Of a DNA stretch of 64,000 bases, positions 28,553 through 36,300 are shown piece after piece. The stretch is from Siderastrea radians. Taxonomy: Eukaryota; Cnidaria; Anthozoa; Scleractinia; Rhizangiidae. The notes under the pieces were generated by a model that saw nothing but the letters and a program-made list of their open reading frames with translations, made no database searches and was not told where the DNA came from. Positions within the stretch are counted from its first letter, which is position 1; each line of letters begins with the position of its first letter. Location: contig OZ024897.1 of the NCBI GenBank assembly GCA_964017195.1, positions 8,879,951 through 8,943,950 of the forward strand. The letters are read 5' to 3'. The translations under genes were made by a program, and so were the position numbers.

Positions 28553-29215
28553 ATGAAAACCGCCGTGTCGTTATTGAATGGATCTCGACGTCCTGGCATC
28601 CCCTTCCCACCGGAATTGTTACAACGGATGGATTCCTTGTATGCCTTTTACCATCAACAATGGTGGTGTTATCGAAAAATGTTGAATCATTACAAGTGTA
28701 TCAATGCCTTGTTCAATGGCATGGCGTTACTCCTGATGGCCGCGGGCATGATTGCCGGCCCTCTTTTGGACAACAGTACGTTGGTAGCGTGTTTGGCGGC
28801 GGTGGGCACCGTGGTCAAAGGATGGAATGATTTTAAACAATATCGATTTAAAGTGACCATGAGTCGGTTTGCGTTTACCACCTATGCCAAAGCCTTGACC
28901 GAATTGAAAACCTATGTGAGGGGTGTCCCCCTGGAGGACCTGGAAGGATTTTTAATCAAGATGCAAACGTTGGATGACACCATTGTGGATTTCACCCCTC
29001 CGTTACCCAAACGATGTGTGCAAGATTACCATCGTCATTTTGTGTACCAGCCCGTGGAAGCCCAATGCTATGTAGACGGATGTCCTCGTCCCTTGAAACC
29101 CAAAGACTACTGGATCCATAAAAAGCCGCTCCCTCCCAGTCCGACACTCTTAGAACCATGGCCGTCCAACGACGACGACGACGCAGAAAAAGGAAACAAC
29201 GAGGAGGAGCTTTAA
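28553..29215 (+). CDS. Two-transmembrane SLATT-like protein
   Basis: 220 residues from the ATG at 28553. An amphipathic aromatic helix (YAFYHQQWWCYRKMLNHYK, about 28-46) is followed by two hydrophobic helices (about 49-69 and 77-92, MALLLMAAGMIAGPLL and TLVACLAAVGTVV). A conserved-looking GWNDFKQYRFKVTMSRFAF and a further helix (YAKALTELKTYVRG) come next, then a soluble acidic tail (DDDDAEKGNNEEE). Helix, two TM segments, then a long helix is the architecture of SLATT domains, which act as membrane effectors beside SLOG proteins in prokaryotic conflict systems. The assignment is by architecture only. It might instead be a virion membrane or egress protein. Confidence 0.6.
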   Translation: MKTAVSLLNGSRRPGIPFPPELLQRMDSLYAFYHQQWWCYRKMLNHYKCINALFNGMALLLMAAGMIAGPLLDNSTLVACLAAVGTVVKGWNDFKQYRFKVTMSRFAFTTYAKALTELKTYVRGVPLEDLEGFLIKMQTLDDTIVDFTPPLPKRCVQDYHRHFVYQPVEAQCYVDGCPRPLKPKDYWIHKKPLPPSPTLLEPWPSNDDDDAEKGNNEEEL

Positions 29216-29487
29216 TGCGTCGCAAACCCCGTTTGGTGGATAAAATTGCCCATGGCATGAGTATGTTTCTCTCAGGTCCCGCGCCTGGGTTTGGACTTGC
29301 TTTAGGCAAATTAGGCGGGCAAGCCTTAAAAGGCATTACCGATAATGTACAACATTACCGGCGACAACGAGGTGGGGGTTGGTGGCAAGATTTGAAACGC
29401 AATACCCGTCAAGGCTATAAAGAGACGCAAGACCTCATCAAACAAAACAAAGTCCTTCAACGTCTATTGACGAACCGTCCATGGTGA
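29158..29487 (+). CDS. Small basic virion-type protein D (109 aa) with two RGG sites
   Basis: Starts inside the 3' end of the two-TM gene. MAVQRRRRRRKRKQRGGALM at the start and YRRQRGGGWWQDL at about 77-89 carry QRGG motifs. Between them lies a hydrophobic, glycine-rich helix (MSMFLSGPAPGFGLALGKL) that could be membrane-active. Its pattern (basic head, QRGG, hydrophobic helix) is shared with the next gene. It is likely a processed core or membrane-lytic component of the particle. Confidence 0.65.
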   Translation: MAVQRRRRRRKRKQRGGALMRRKPRLVDKIAHGMSMFLSGPAPGFGLALGKLGGQALKGITDNVQHYRRQRGGGWWQDLKRNTRQGYKETQDLIKQNKVLQRLLTNRPW

Positions 29488-29651
29488 GGAGAAGAAGATT
29501 ACGACGACGACGTCGTCAACGCGGTGGTTTTTTAAATCTATTGGTCCCTGCCATGGTAGGATTAGGGAAAGCCGTGGCCTTGGAAACGGATAAACGTATA
29601 AAACGCACGATCCAAAAAGCCAATCAACGCTATCGTCGCCGTCACCGATAA
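29481..29651 (+). CDS. Small basic virion-type protein E (56 aa)
   Basis: The ATG at 29481 overlaps the previous stop by 7 bp. It encodes 56 residues: an arginine-rich head (MVRRRRLRRRRRQRGGFLN), a hydrophobic helix (LLVPAMVGLGKAVAL) and a basic tail. The QRGG|F junction matches the other candidate protease sites. It is similar in style to the adenovirus core peptide precursor, without demonstrable homology. The close packing and shared motif support a real gene. Confidence 0.6.
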   Translation: MVRRRRLRRRRRQRGGFLNLLVPAMVGLGKAVALETDKRIKRTIQKANQRYRRRHR

Positions 29652-29654
29652 ACG

Positions 29655-29981
29655 ATGCAACGTCTTCGACGTCAATTACCGTTTTTACGCTCCATGTTAC
29701 AAGAAGCCAATGGTTCCAAACGTCAAGAGTTGTTACAACATGCCAATGCCGATCAAATCAATGCCGTGAGTGAACTGGTCTTGAACTTTTTAAAAAACAA
29801 GATTCCCGTCACACCCCCCATGCTGGCTAAACTTCAACCCTATAAAAGGGTGCTACGCGATTTGGGACGTCGTCGACATTCCGTCAAAAAACGTCGAGCG
29901 TGGTTGGTTCAACAAAAAGGACGCGGCTTGTTTCAAGGACTTCACGAGGTGTTATGTCAATGTGCTCGACCGACCCGTTAA
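29655..29981 (+). CDS. Conserved small Polinton protein F (108 aa)
   Basis: Residues 5-70 (LRRQLPFLRSMLQEA, DQINAVSELVLNFLKNKIP, MLAKLQPYKRVLRDL) followed by RRRHSVKKRRAWLVQQKGRG match, in layout, a small basic protein family that I recall as common in invertebrate Polintons, whose members end near a GG-F site. Here the site reads KGRG|LF. All-helical, positively charged. Function unknown, probably structural. A TATAAAAC at 29598 could drive it. Confidence 0.68.
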   Translation: MQRLRRQLPFLRSMLQEANGSKRQELLQHANADQINAVSELVLNFLKNKIPVTPPMLAKLQPYKRVLRDLGRRRHSVKKRRAWLVQQKGRGLFQGLHEVLCQCARPTR

Positions 29982-30193
29982 CCCTGGCCACATGGATCAC
30001 CCTGTTACAAGAGGCCAATCGGGCCACCGACCAGTGGAAAGACGAGTGTCATTATTGGAAGCATAAATATCACCTGTTGTATCGAGAGTACAGGCACATC
30101 TTAAAGGCCCGTCTTTGTGAGAGCTGTCGTCAAATAGAAGACGGGGAACTTTGCTCCGAGTGTAGTCAACCCCCATGGATGCAGTCTACATGA
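29954..30193 (+). CDS. Small zinc-finger/coiled-coil protein (79 aa)
   Basis: ATG at 29954 (the longer frame upstream has only GTG). TATAAAAG at 29841 lies 113 bp upstream. An amphipathic helix (WITLLQEANRATDQWKDEC) is followed by a CESCRQIEDGELCSEC motif (four cysteines, CxxC x8 CxxC spacing) near the C-terminus, able to bind one zinc ion. It overlaps the next gene by 19 bp. Role unknown. Confidence 0.55.
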   Translation: MSMCSTDPLTLATWITLLQEANRATDQWKDECHYWKHKYHLLYREYRHILKARLCESCRQIEDGELCSECSQPPWMQST

Positions 30194-30786
30194 TTCCCCA
30201 CAAGGACTTGGAACAACTCGTTCAATATTACAAAGGAGAACTCACCGAAAATGCCTTGTTGAACAAAGCCGCGACGCTGGCCGCTAAAAAACATGTGTTG
30301 TTGGCCAATCCCGAATTACCCCCAGCCCTGGTCAATGCTCAAACCAAACCGTTGAGTCAAGAATTAATCAAGTTAACCAAACGCATTCGTCAATTTCCCG
30401 GAGGCGTGGGAGTGGGTGCCCCGGGTGCACCTCCTGGCGAAGACGAAGAGGAAGAGGCCGGGGATTTGGTAACAGGGCCCGTGGAACAATGGTTGAAGCG
30501 CATGATAAAAGGAGGGCCGTCGGCTCCCAAACCCACCATTACCCCTGCTACCAGGGAAGGCACGAGAGAAGAGAGACCTTCTACCAGTCGAGGGGATACC
30601 CGGTCGCGTTTACAAGCCATTCGAGAACAGCGCAAGGCCTTGGAAAAAAAGTTAGCCGAGAGTGGTAAAGGCAAAGGCAAAGGCGTCTCCCGTGAAGTGC
30701 AAGCATTAAAACCCTTACCCGGTTGGGAAGATTGGGCCAAAGGCAAACCACCCCGACGGAGACGTTTGCAGTACGACAGTGAATAA
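30175..30786 (+). CDS. Conserved Polinton protein G (203 aa) with IKGG site
   Basis: The N-terminal 80 residues (MIPHKDLEQLVQYYKGEL, ALLNKAATLAAKKHVLL, LIKLTKRIRQFPGG) resemble a conserved Polinton family of unknown function. A glycine/proline and acidic linker follows (GEDEEEEAGD), then RMIKGGPSAP at about 105-114, which matches the adenain consensus (IxGG|x). A charged helical tail ends KPPRRRR. Cleavage would separate the N-terminal domain from the basic tail. Probably an internal capsid or scaffold-like protein. Confidence 0.65.
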   Translation: MDAVYMIPHKDLEQLVQYYKGELTENALLNKAATLAAKKHVLLANPELPPALVNAQTKPLSQELIKLTKRIRQFPGGVGVGAPGAPPGEDEEEEAGDLVTGPVEQWLKRMIKGGPSAPKPTITPATREGTREERPSTSRGDTRSRLQAIREQRKALEKKLAESGKGKGKGVSREVQALKPLPGWEDWAKGKPPRRRRLQYDSE

Positions 30787-30788
30787 AC

Positions 30789-31148
30789 ATGCCCCCCAAG
30801 AGGAGGAGGAGGAGAAGGGGTGTGAAACGCCGTCAACGCGGAGGGGCCTTGGATGTCCAAAAATGGATTGCTAAAACCGGCAAAGAATTTCATTGGCCTG
30901 GCTATCAATACATGGGCCCTGGGACGCATTTAGCCAAACGTCTAAAACGAGGGGATCCCGGCAAAAATCGCTTGGACCGGATTGCGAAACAACACGACAT
31001 TGATTACAGCCGTGCCAAGAATTTGCAAGACAAATGGAAAGCCGATACCAAGATGATCCAAGCCATTGATAAATTACCCGGCAAGAAAACCAAGACGGAA
31101 CGGGTGGTCAAGAAAATCATGCAAGCCAAGAAACGTTTAAAATTGTAA
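30789..31148 (+). CDS. Basic protein with parvovirus-type phospholipase A2 domain (119 aa)
   Basis: A basic head with RRQRGGALD is followed by WPGYQYMGPGTHL (about 36-48), supplying the calcium-binding YxGPG loop, and AKQHDIDYSRA with the catalytic H69-D70 pair and Y73. This is the signature of the PLA2 domain of parvovirus VP1, where it helps particles leave endosomes by membrane hydrolysis. The QRGG site just before the domain could release it on maturation. The usual disulphide cysteines of secreted PLA2 are absent, as in parvoviruses. Enzymatic activity is inferred, not shown. Confidence 0.8.
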   Translation: MPPKRRRRRRGVKRRQRGGALDVQKWIAKTGKEFHWPGYQYMGPGTHLAKRLKRGDPGKNRLDRIAKQHDIDYSRAKNLQDKWKADTKMIQAIDKLPGKKTKTERVVKKIMQAKKRLKL

Positions 31149-31612
31149 AACACTTTAATGACAACCCCATACCATTGTTGTGTCAATAAAAAATGACAAT
31201 GTCTGATTGGTATTGTTATTCTGCAGTTCGGTAGTCTTCTGTAGTTCGTGTTGAGTCTCAAAACAGGGTTCTCAAACAGGATTCTGGAGAACCCCCTGTT
31301 AAGATTGTAAAACACTTTAATGACACCCCCCAGTTACATGTTGTGTAATAAAAAATGAAAATGTCTGATTGGTTCGTTGTACTGTCTCAAAAACAGGATT
31401 CTCAAACAGGATTCTGGAGAACCCCTTGTGATGTAGACAAAAATGATCCACCTTGATAATAATAAATGTCACTGTCTCTTTGATCGTTCTACCACAATGT
31501 CACGATGGCATGTTCTGCCAAATACGGAAACGAATGTTCTGCCAAATACGGAAACGAATGTTCTGCCACAATGTCACGATTGAAATGTTCTGCCAAATGA
31601 CGGAAACGAGGG
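31149..31612. repeat. 3' region with two direct repeats and a short satellite
   Basis: A ~125-155-bp block (TTGTAAAACACTTTAATGACA ... AATAAAAAATGA-AATGTCTGATTGGT ... CAGGATTCTGGAGAACCCC) occurs at about 31145-31300 and again at about 31305-31425. Each holds an AATAAA polyadenylation signal. From 31509 to 31605 a 24-bp unit ATGTTCTGCCAAATACGGAAACGA repeats three to four times. It separates convergent genes. The open frame 31453-31824 is a repeat artefact. Confidence 0.7.
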
Positions 31613-32770
31613 TTAAGATACTAAATCATACATCAAATCGACACCCTCGTCGGATGACGGCATGTCCTCCAACCAATCAGCAACGAAATCCTCCACATCA
31701 AAATCCGTCACATCGTCCCTCACCTGCTCCCACTCGTCGGGTGACAATAAATCCTGCAAAAACGAAAGGTCATCCAAGTCAGAGGGTTCGCTGCCTTGTA
31801 TGGTCTCAGAATCAAGTCGCGTAGGCCCGTCCTCCTCCTCAAGGAGTTGAAGAAAGGATTCCGGGAGCGGGGTATCCCCAGAGTCCAGCGAGTCACAAAA
31901 GGCTTGGACATAATCCGTCACAGGCATGGATATCCGACAATCCGTCAGGGGGATGGTTAACGTCATCAAGTTCTCCATTCTCTTTTTCGCCCGACAATCC
32001 ACCACAGGCCTCCGACAATCCGTCAGGGGGATGGTTAACGTCATCAACTTCTCCATTCTCTTTTTCGCCCGAAAACGGGCTCGACGAATCCTGTCTTGCT
32101 CCCTCACCAGCTCGGGATGGGCCTCCCGACGACGGGTACGACGCTGCCTCTGTTTCTCCCTCAACTCCTCTCGATGGTTCTCTCGATATCGTTGCAGTTT
32201 CTCCCTCAACTCCTCTCGATGGCTCTCTCGATATCGTTGGTGTTTCTCCTTCAACTCCTCTCGACACCTCTCTCGATATTGTCGCTGACGCGCCCGGATC
32301 CGTTCTTGATTGGCTTTAAAGTACCGCCTGTCTTTCTCCCTTATGCGCTCTCGATGTCGTTCTCTGAAACGCTTGTGGTTCTCCCTTATGCGCTCTCGAT
32401 GTCGTTCTCTGTAACGCCTGTCGGACTCCGCCCGCTGGGCTCGATGCGTTGCCCGGTAACGCTTTAGGTACTCCAACCGTTGGTAGCGCTTGTCGGCCCC
32501 CGCCCGCCGGGCTCTTGGACCCGGGCGGGTCCGTTGGGGACTGTCATCATCGCTTTCGTGGTACTTGACGGAGGCTCTGCGGGGGCGCAACTCTCTTTCG
32601 GTCGACATGGGGAGCTGGGGGCGATGCGATGGTTGGAAGCACCGGTCAGTTTCCCCCCGACGCCGCCGGGCTCTTTGGGTCGCTCGGAGGGATGTCTGTT
32701 CGGGCTCGGCACCGCTTTCTTGCCTCTTGTAGGGGGCTCTGCGGGGGCGCACTTCTTTTTCGTCTGACAT
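31613..32770 (-). CDS. Basic-repeat protein with acidic activation-domain-like tail (385 aa)
   Basis: I start at ATG 32770 (the frame is open upstream to 32869). Two related motifs, MSDEKEVRPRRAPYK and MSTERELRPRRASVK, lead into about twelve repeats of a 12-16-residue unit RRYRERHRERIRE, an arginine/glutamate coiled-coil or single alpha-helix. Then a 25-residue stretch (AKKRMEKLMTLTIPLTDCR) is duplicated by a ~70-bp direct repeat at about 31924-32068. The tail (LEEEDGP, DDLSFLQDLLSPDEW, DVEDFVADWLEDM) is acidic with spaced bulky hydrophobics, like transcription activation domains. A regulator of element transcription is a reasonable guess. It overlaps the LxCxE gene by 125 bp in another frame. 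Confidence 0.65.
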   Translation of the reverse strand: MSDEKEVRPRRAPYKRQESGAEPEQTSLRATQRARRRRGETDRCFQPSHRPQLPMSTERELRPRRASVKYHESDDDSPQRTRPGPRARRAGADKRYQRLEYLKRYRATHRAQRAESDRRYRERHRERIRENHKRFRERHRERIREKDRRYFKANQERIRARQRQYRERCREELKEKHQRYRESHREELREKLQRYRENHREELREKQRQRRTRRREAHPELVREQDRIRRARFRAKKRMEKLMTLTIPLTDCRRPVVDCRAKKRMENLMTLTIPLTDCRISMPVTDYVQAFCDSLDSGDTPLPESFLQLLEEEDGPTRLDSETIQGSEPSDLDDLSFLQDLLSPDEWEQVRDDVTDFDVEDFVADWLEDMPSSDEGVDLMYDLVS

Positions 32771-33095
32771 CAGGAGACGGGGGCGGTGCTGGTGGAGGGG
32801 TGGCTGGCCTTTTGAATTGATAACGCCAATAATCACAACAATAGTCCAGCCCCTCGATATACCAGTCACAGGTGTATTGAGGGTAGCAGAGGGGGTGGAA
32901 GTAGGCGGCTCGTGCTGCCCGGGTTGCCTGAGCTGCCTCTTTGAGCTGCTCCCTCTCTTTCAGCTTCTCCCCAAACTCAGTGACACTTGAGTCCAGCGCC
33001 AACTCCTCCTTGACTTTCTTCAAGATGTCCTCGACTTCTAAATGCTCTTCAAACTCTTCAAAGCACTCCAACAAATTCTCATGGGCAACCTCCAT
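32646..33095 (-). CDS. Oncoid-like protein with an LxCxE motif (149 aa)
   Basis: Residues 9-13 read LECFE, an LxCxE motif, set in an acidic helix (MEVAHENLLECFEEFEEHLE). LxCxE mediates binding to retinoblastoma-family pocket proteins in small DNA tumour virus proteins. Adintoviruses have been reported to encode such proteins. A cysteine/tryptophan cluster follows (CYPQYTCDWYIEGLDYCCDYW, about 71-91), then a proline-rich basic tail. TATA at 33127-33135 on the minus strand precedes it. Its position, divergent from the polymerase, suits an early gene pushing host cells toward S phase. That role is inferred. Confidence 0.68.
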   Translation of the reverse strand: MEVAHENLLECFEEFEEHLEVEDILKKVKEELALDSSVTEFGEKLKEREQLKEAAQATRAARAAYFHPLCYPQYTCDWYIEGLDYCCDYWRYQFKRPATPPPAPPPSPDVRRKRSAPPQSPLQEARKRCRARTDIPPSDPKSPAASGGN

Positions 33096-33338
33096 TTTGA
33101 GATGACTCCGCCGGCGATTCGATTTCTTTTATAGGGACTTATTCGTTCCCGTGATGCCCCATGGACCCTAACTAGAGAGGGGGGAGGGGGGTCCCCCCAC
33201 CTCATCCCACCCCTCCCTAGGGCACCCCCTCTCAGGGGGGCACCCTGTTTTTTTAGTGATTGGCTCCTTCCCCTCCCACGTGACATTTTGGTTCTCCATA
33301 AAAAACAGAACCCCGATCTCCAGTCAGTTCATCTGATC
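33096..33338. promoter_or_regulatory. Divergent promoter between LxCxE gene and polymerase
   Basis: On the minus strand, CTATAAAAG at 33127-33135 precedes the ATG at 33095. On the plus strand, CCATAAAAAAC at 33297-33307 precedes a TCAGTTC initiator-like sequence near 33324 and the ATG at 33339. Between them, GGGGGGTCCCCCCAC (about 33190-33204) forms a GC palindrome, and CCCTCCCACGTGACA near 33272 carries an E-box. These modules recur inverted at 16582-16709 and directly at 16293-16352. Confidence 0.72.
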
Positions 33339-36300
33339 ATGTCCTCTCACGAAGACGATGTGGCGGGGCCAAGCGGCCTTAGCCACGATGATATCATCTC
33401 CTTGCTTGGACTAGAGATGTCCGATTCAGAGCCAGAAGAGACAACAACACATTCCTGTGGGGAACCTTTGATTTGCCTCGAAAACATGACGGACAGTGAC
33501 GACGCCATTTGTGAAGAGGCCTTGGACCAATGGGAACAAAGTGGGGGTGGATTGGATCCCTCTGAACACGTTACCTTCCAATTTGACTTAGAACCTTTTG
33601 TGAATCGGAAGAGTGATCGCCTGGGGGTACAAGAACGTCATTTCAAGACCCAGTTACGTCAAAGGGGGACCTTGCTTCCAGGTCAAAATATAACCCAAGC
33701 TCTCCAAGATGGATTACGTCGAGCCGTCGATCAAGTGTTAACCACCACCCCCGACCTCCACGATCAAGATCGTCTGTACTTTACCATCGCCTCGGACAGA
33801 CTTCACAATAATTTTCAGGGGTGGGGATTACGTGCAGGTGAATGGCGTCGAGACACAGAACGGGTGGAAGCTCTGTTCCAACGTTTAGCCCAAGCCCTCA
33901 ACAGCAACGAACAATTTGAAATGGATGACTCCTTTCAAGTGTCCATTACGCAAGTTCATCATGCTCCTCAAGGCACCGGCAGACCCCGTCGTGGGAAACC
34001 AGGTCATCCCACCATGACCATGTTGACAACCAACAAACGGTCGGTCATCCGCATCCAAAATGATGATGAGCTCTGTTGTGCCAGAGCCCTTGTCACCGCC
34101 AAAGCTCGCGTGGACCAGCACCCGAAACTGAAATCCATTCGACAAGGAAGACCCCTCCAAAAAGAACTCGCCTTACTGCTTCAGCATGAAGCCAAGGTAC
34201 CCTTCGGTCCTTGCAGCTATGACGCCTTGACCCAATTCAGTCAAGCTCCCTCCCTCACCGGTTACCAAATCATCCTGGTGGATGCACAGCGATCGTTCCA
34301 CATCACGACGTTTGGACCCCTTCAAGACAAACAACTGATCCTGTTGCACAACCAAGACCATTATGATGTCATCACCAAATTGCCGGGATTTTTCGGGTCC
34401 AGTTATGTGTGTGCGGATTGTTGGAAACCCTATGACCATGAGGGCCTGCATCAATGCACCAAAACCAAGGTGTGTGGAGCCTGTCGACAGAAAGATTGCC
34501 CCGACTTTCAATATGCGTACCCCCGACACCTGAAAGCCACTCAACGTTGCGAGTCGTGTCATCGGGACTTTTTCGGACCCACGTGTTTGGAAGCCCATGC
34601 CAGCAAGACCCATGCGGGCAAACCCGTCACGGGCCTCCAGACCTCCGTGTGCTCTCAACGATACCGATGCCCTGACTGTTATCAACAAAATGTGGGCTTG
34701 TCCCGCATTCAACGTCACCGTTGTTTCCACGTGGATTGCCCTTCTTGTCATCAGTACGTCCACGCCGACGACCACCGTTGTTTTATACAAAGAGCCCCCA
34801 AACCTCAAGACCAAAAGAAGAGAAAGAGGACCCGTCAAAAAGGTCCTCGCGCCAAACGAGGTGCCGCCGCGGAACCCCATGCCTCCTCTGAGGACGAGGA
34901 AGACCTGCCTCCCTTACACGTCTTCTTTGATATCGAAGCCATGCAACCCCAGGAAAAACACATTGCCAATCTCGTCGTGGCCGAAACCGAAGACAACGAT
35001 GAACCCAAGCCTTTCCCAGGTCCCACCTGTATCCGTGACTTTCTGGAATGGCTGGATACCTTGACTCTCCACGATACCCGTCAAGTCAATGTCATCGCCC
35101 ATAACTTCCAGGGGTACGACGGGTACTTTATCATCCACGAATACTATGGGGACAACCGCATCGTCCAACAACTCCGCAACGGGTGTAAACTCTTAGAGAT
35201 CAAACATGACCGCATCCGGTTCATCGATTCGATGAGTTTCTTCCAGATGCCCCTCTCCGCGTTTCCCAAAACCTTTGGCTTGACCGAACTCTGCAAAGGC
35301 TATTTCCCCCACAAGTTCAACATACCTAAGCATCAACAGTACGTGGGCATCCTCCCCTCACGCGATTACTACATGCCTGAGACCATGTCACTCGAAGGAA
35401 GACAAGCCTTCGAAACCTGGCATCAAGAGCAGCGTGCCAAGAACGTCGTGTTTGACTTTCAGAAAGAATTGGTCGCCTATTGTGAATCGGATGTACGTCT
35501 CTTGAAACAAGGATGTCTGACTTTCAAACGCCTGTTTGAAGACTTGACCGGCTTCAATCCCTTCGACCACGTTACCATTGCCTCGGCTTGTAATCGAGAT
35601 TTACGTATGAACCGGATGATCCCCAACAGTATTGCCAGCGAACCTGCCGGTCCTAAGGGGTGGAGAAACAGCATCAACCAGTCCATCCCAGCCCTTGAAT
35701 GGTTAACCTGGTGCGATCACCAACTACATCAACGCACCCTCCAAGATCTCAACCCCGACGATCTCTTGGCCAGTGCCAATCCAGAGCCTCAGTACATCCA
35801 ACATGTCCGAAATCAAGGCGAGTATAAGATCCCCGGGACCCAGATCTATGTGGATGGTTATTGCCCCCACACCCACACCGTCTACGAATTTCAAGGCTGT
35901 TTCACCCACGGATGCCCGACCTGTTATCCCCATCGCTACGAAAAACATCCCCGCAACTATGATCTGACGATGCAGGACCTCTATGACGTCACCCAAAACA
36001 AAGTCCAAAAGCTTACCGACCAAGGGTACAACGTCATTCAAATCTGGGGATGTCAATGGGACCACCTCCGAGACACCCACCCAGAGATCGACGCCTTCGT
36101 CCGGGAACTCAACTTTATCGATCCTCTTGAACCTCGAGAGGCTTTCTGTGGAGGTCGTACCAATGCCATCAAACTCTACCATCATATCACCCCCGGCCAA
36201 AAAATTCACTACATCGATGTCACCTCCTTGTACCCGTGGGTGAACAAGACCTCCACCTACCCCAAAGGACATCCCACCATCTATTCTCAACCGGGTCACA

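Larger units (their letters stand above)
26598..28612 (+). repeat. Tandem duplication, 1,066-bp offset, of the glycine-rich gene region
   Basis: The sequence from CGAAGGATGGACGCGC at 26598 recurs at 27664. It covers the last codons of the ATPase with the TATA box, the whole glycine-rich gene, and the first ~20 codons of the two-TM gene (ending CCCTTCCCACC). Between the copies the 5' end of the two-TM gene is fused to the 3' end of the ATPase gene. The copies differ mainly in the central variable and GGT-repeat parts, while the last 60 codons are nearly identical. Confidence 0.92.

Noticed and set aside
31453..31824. 123-residue frame over the short satellite and the end of the repeat-helix gene
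   Set aside because: N-terminal part is the 24-bp satellite translated; the rest is antisense to a real gene.
34173..34880. 235-residue minus-strand frame, and 35724-36488
   Set aside because: Antisense shadows of the polymerase gene.
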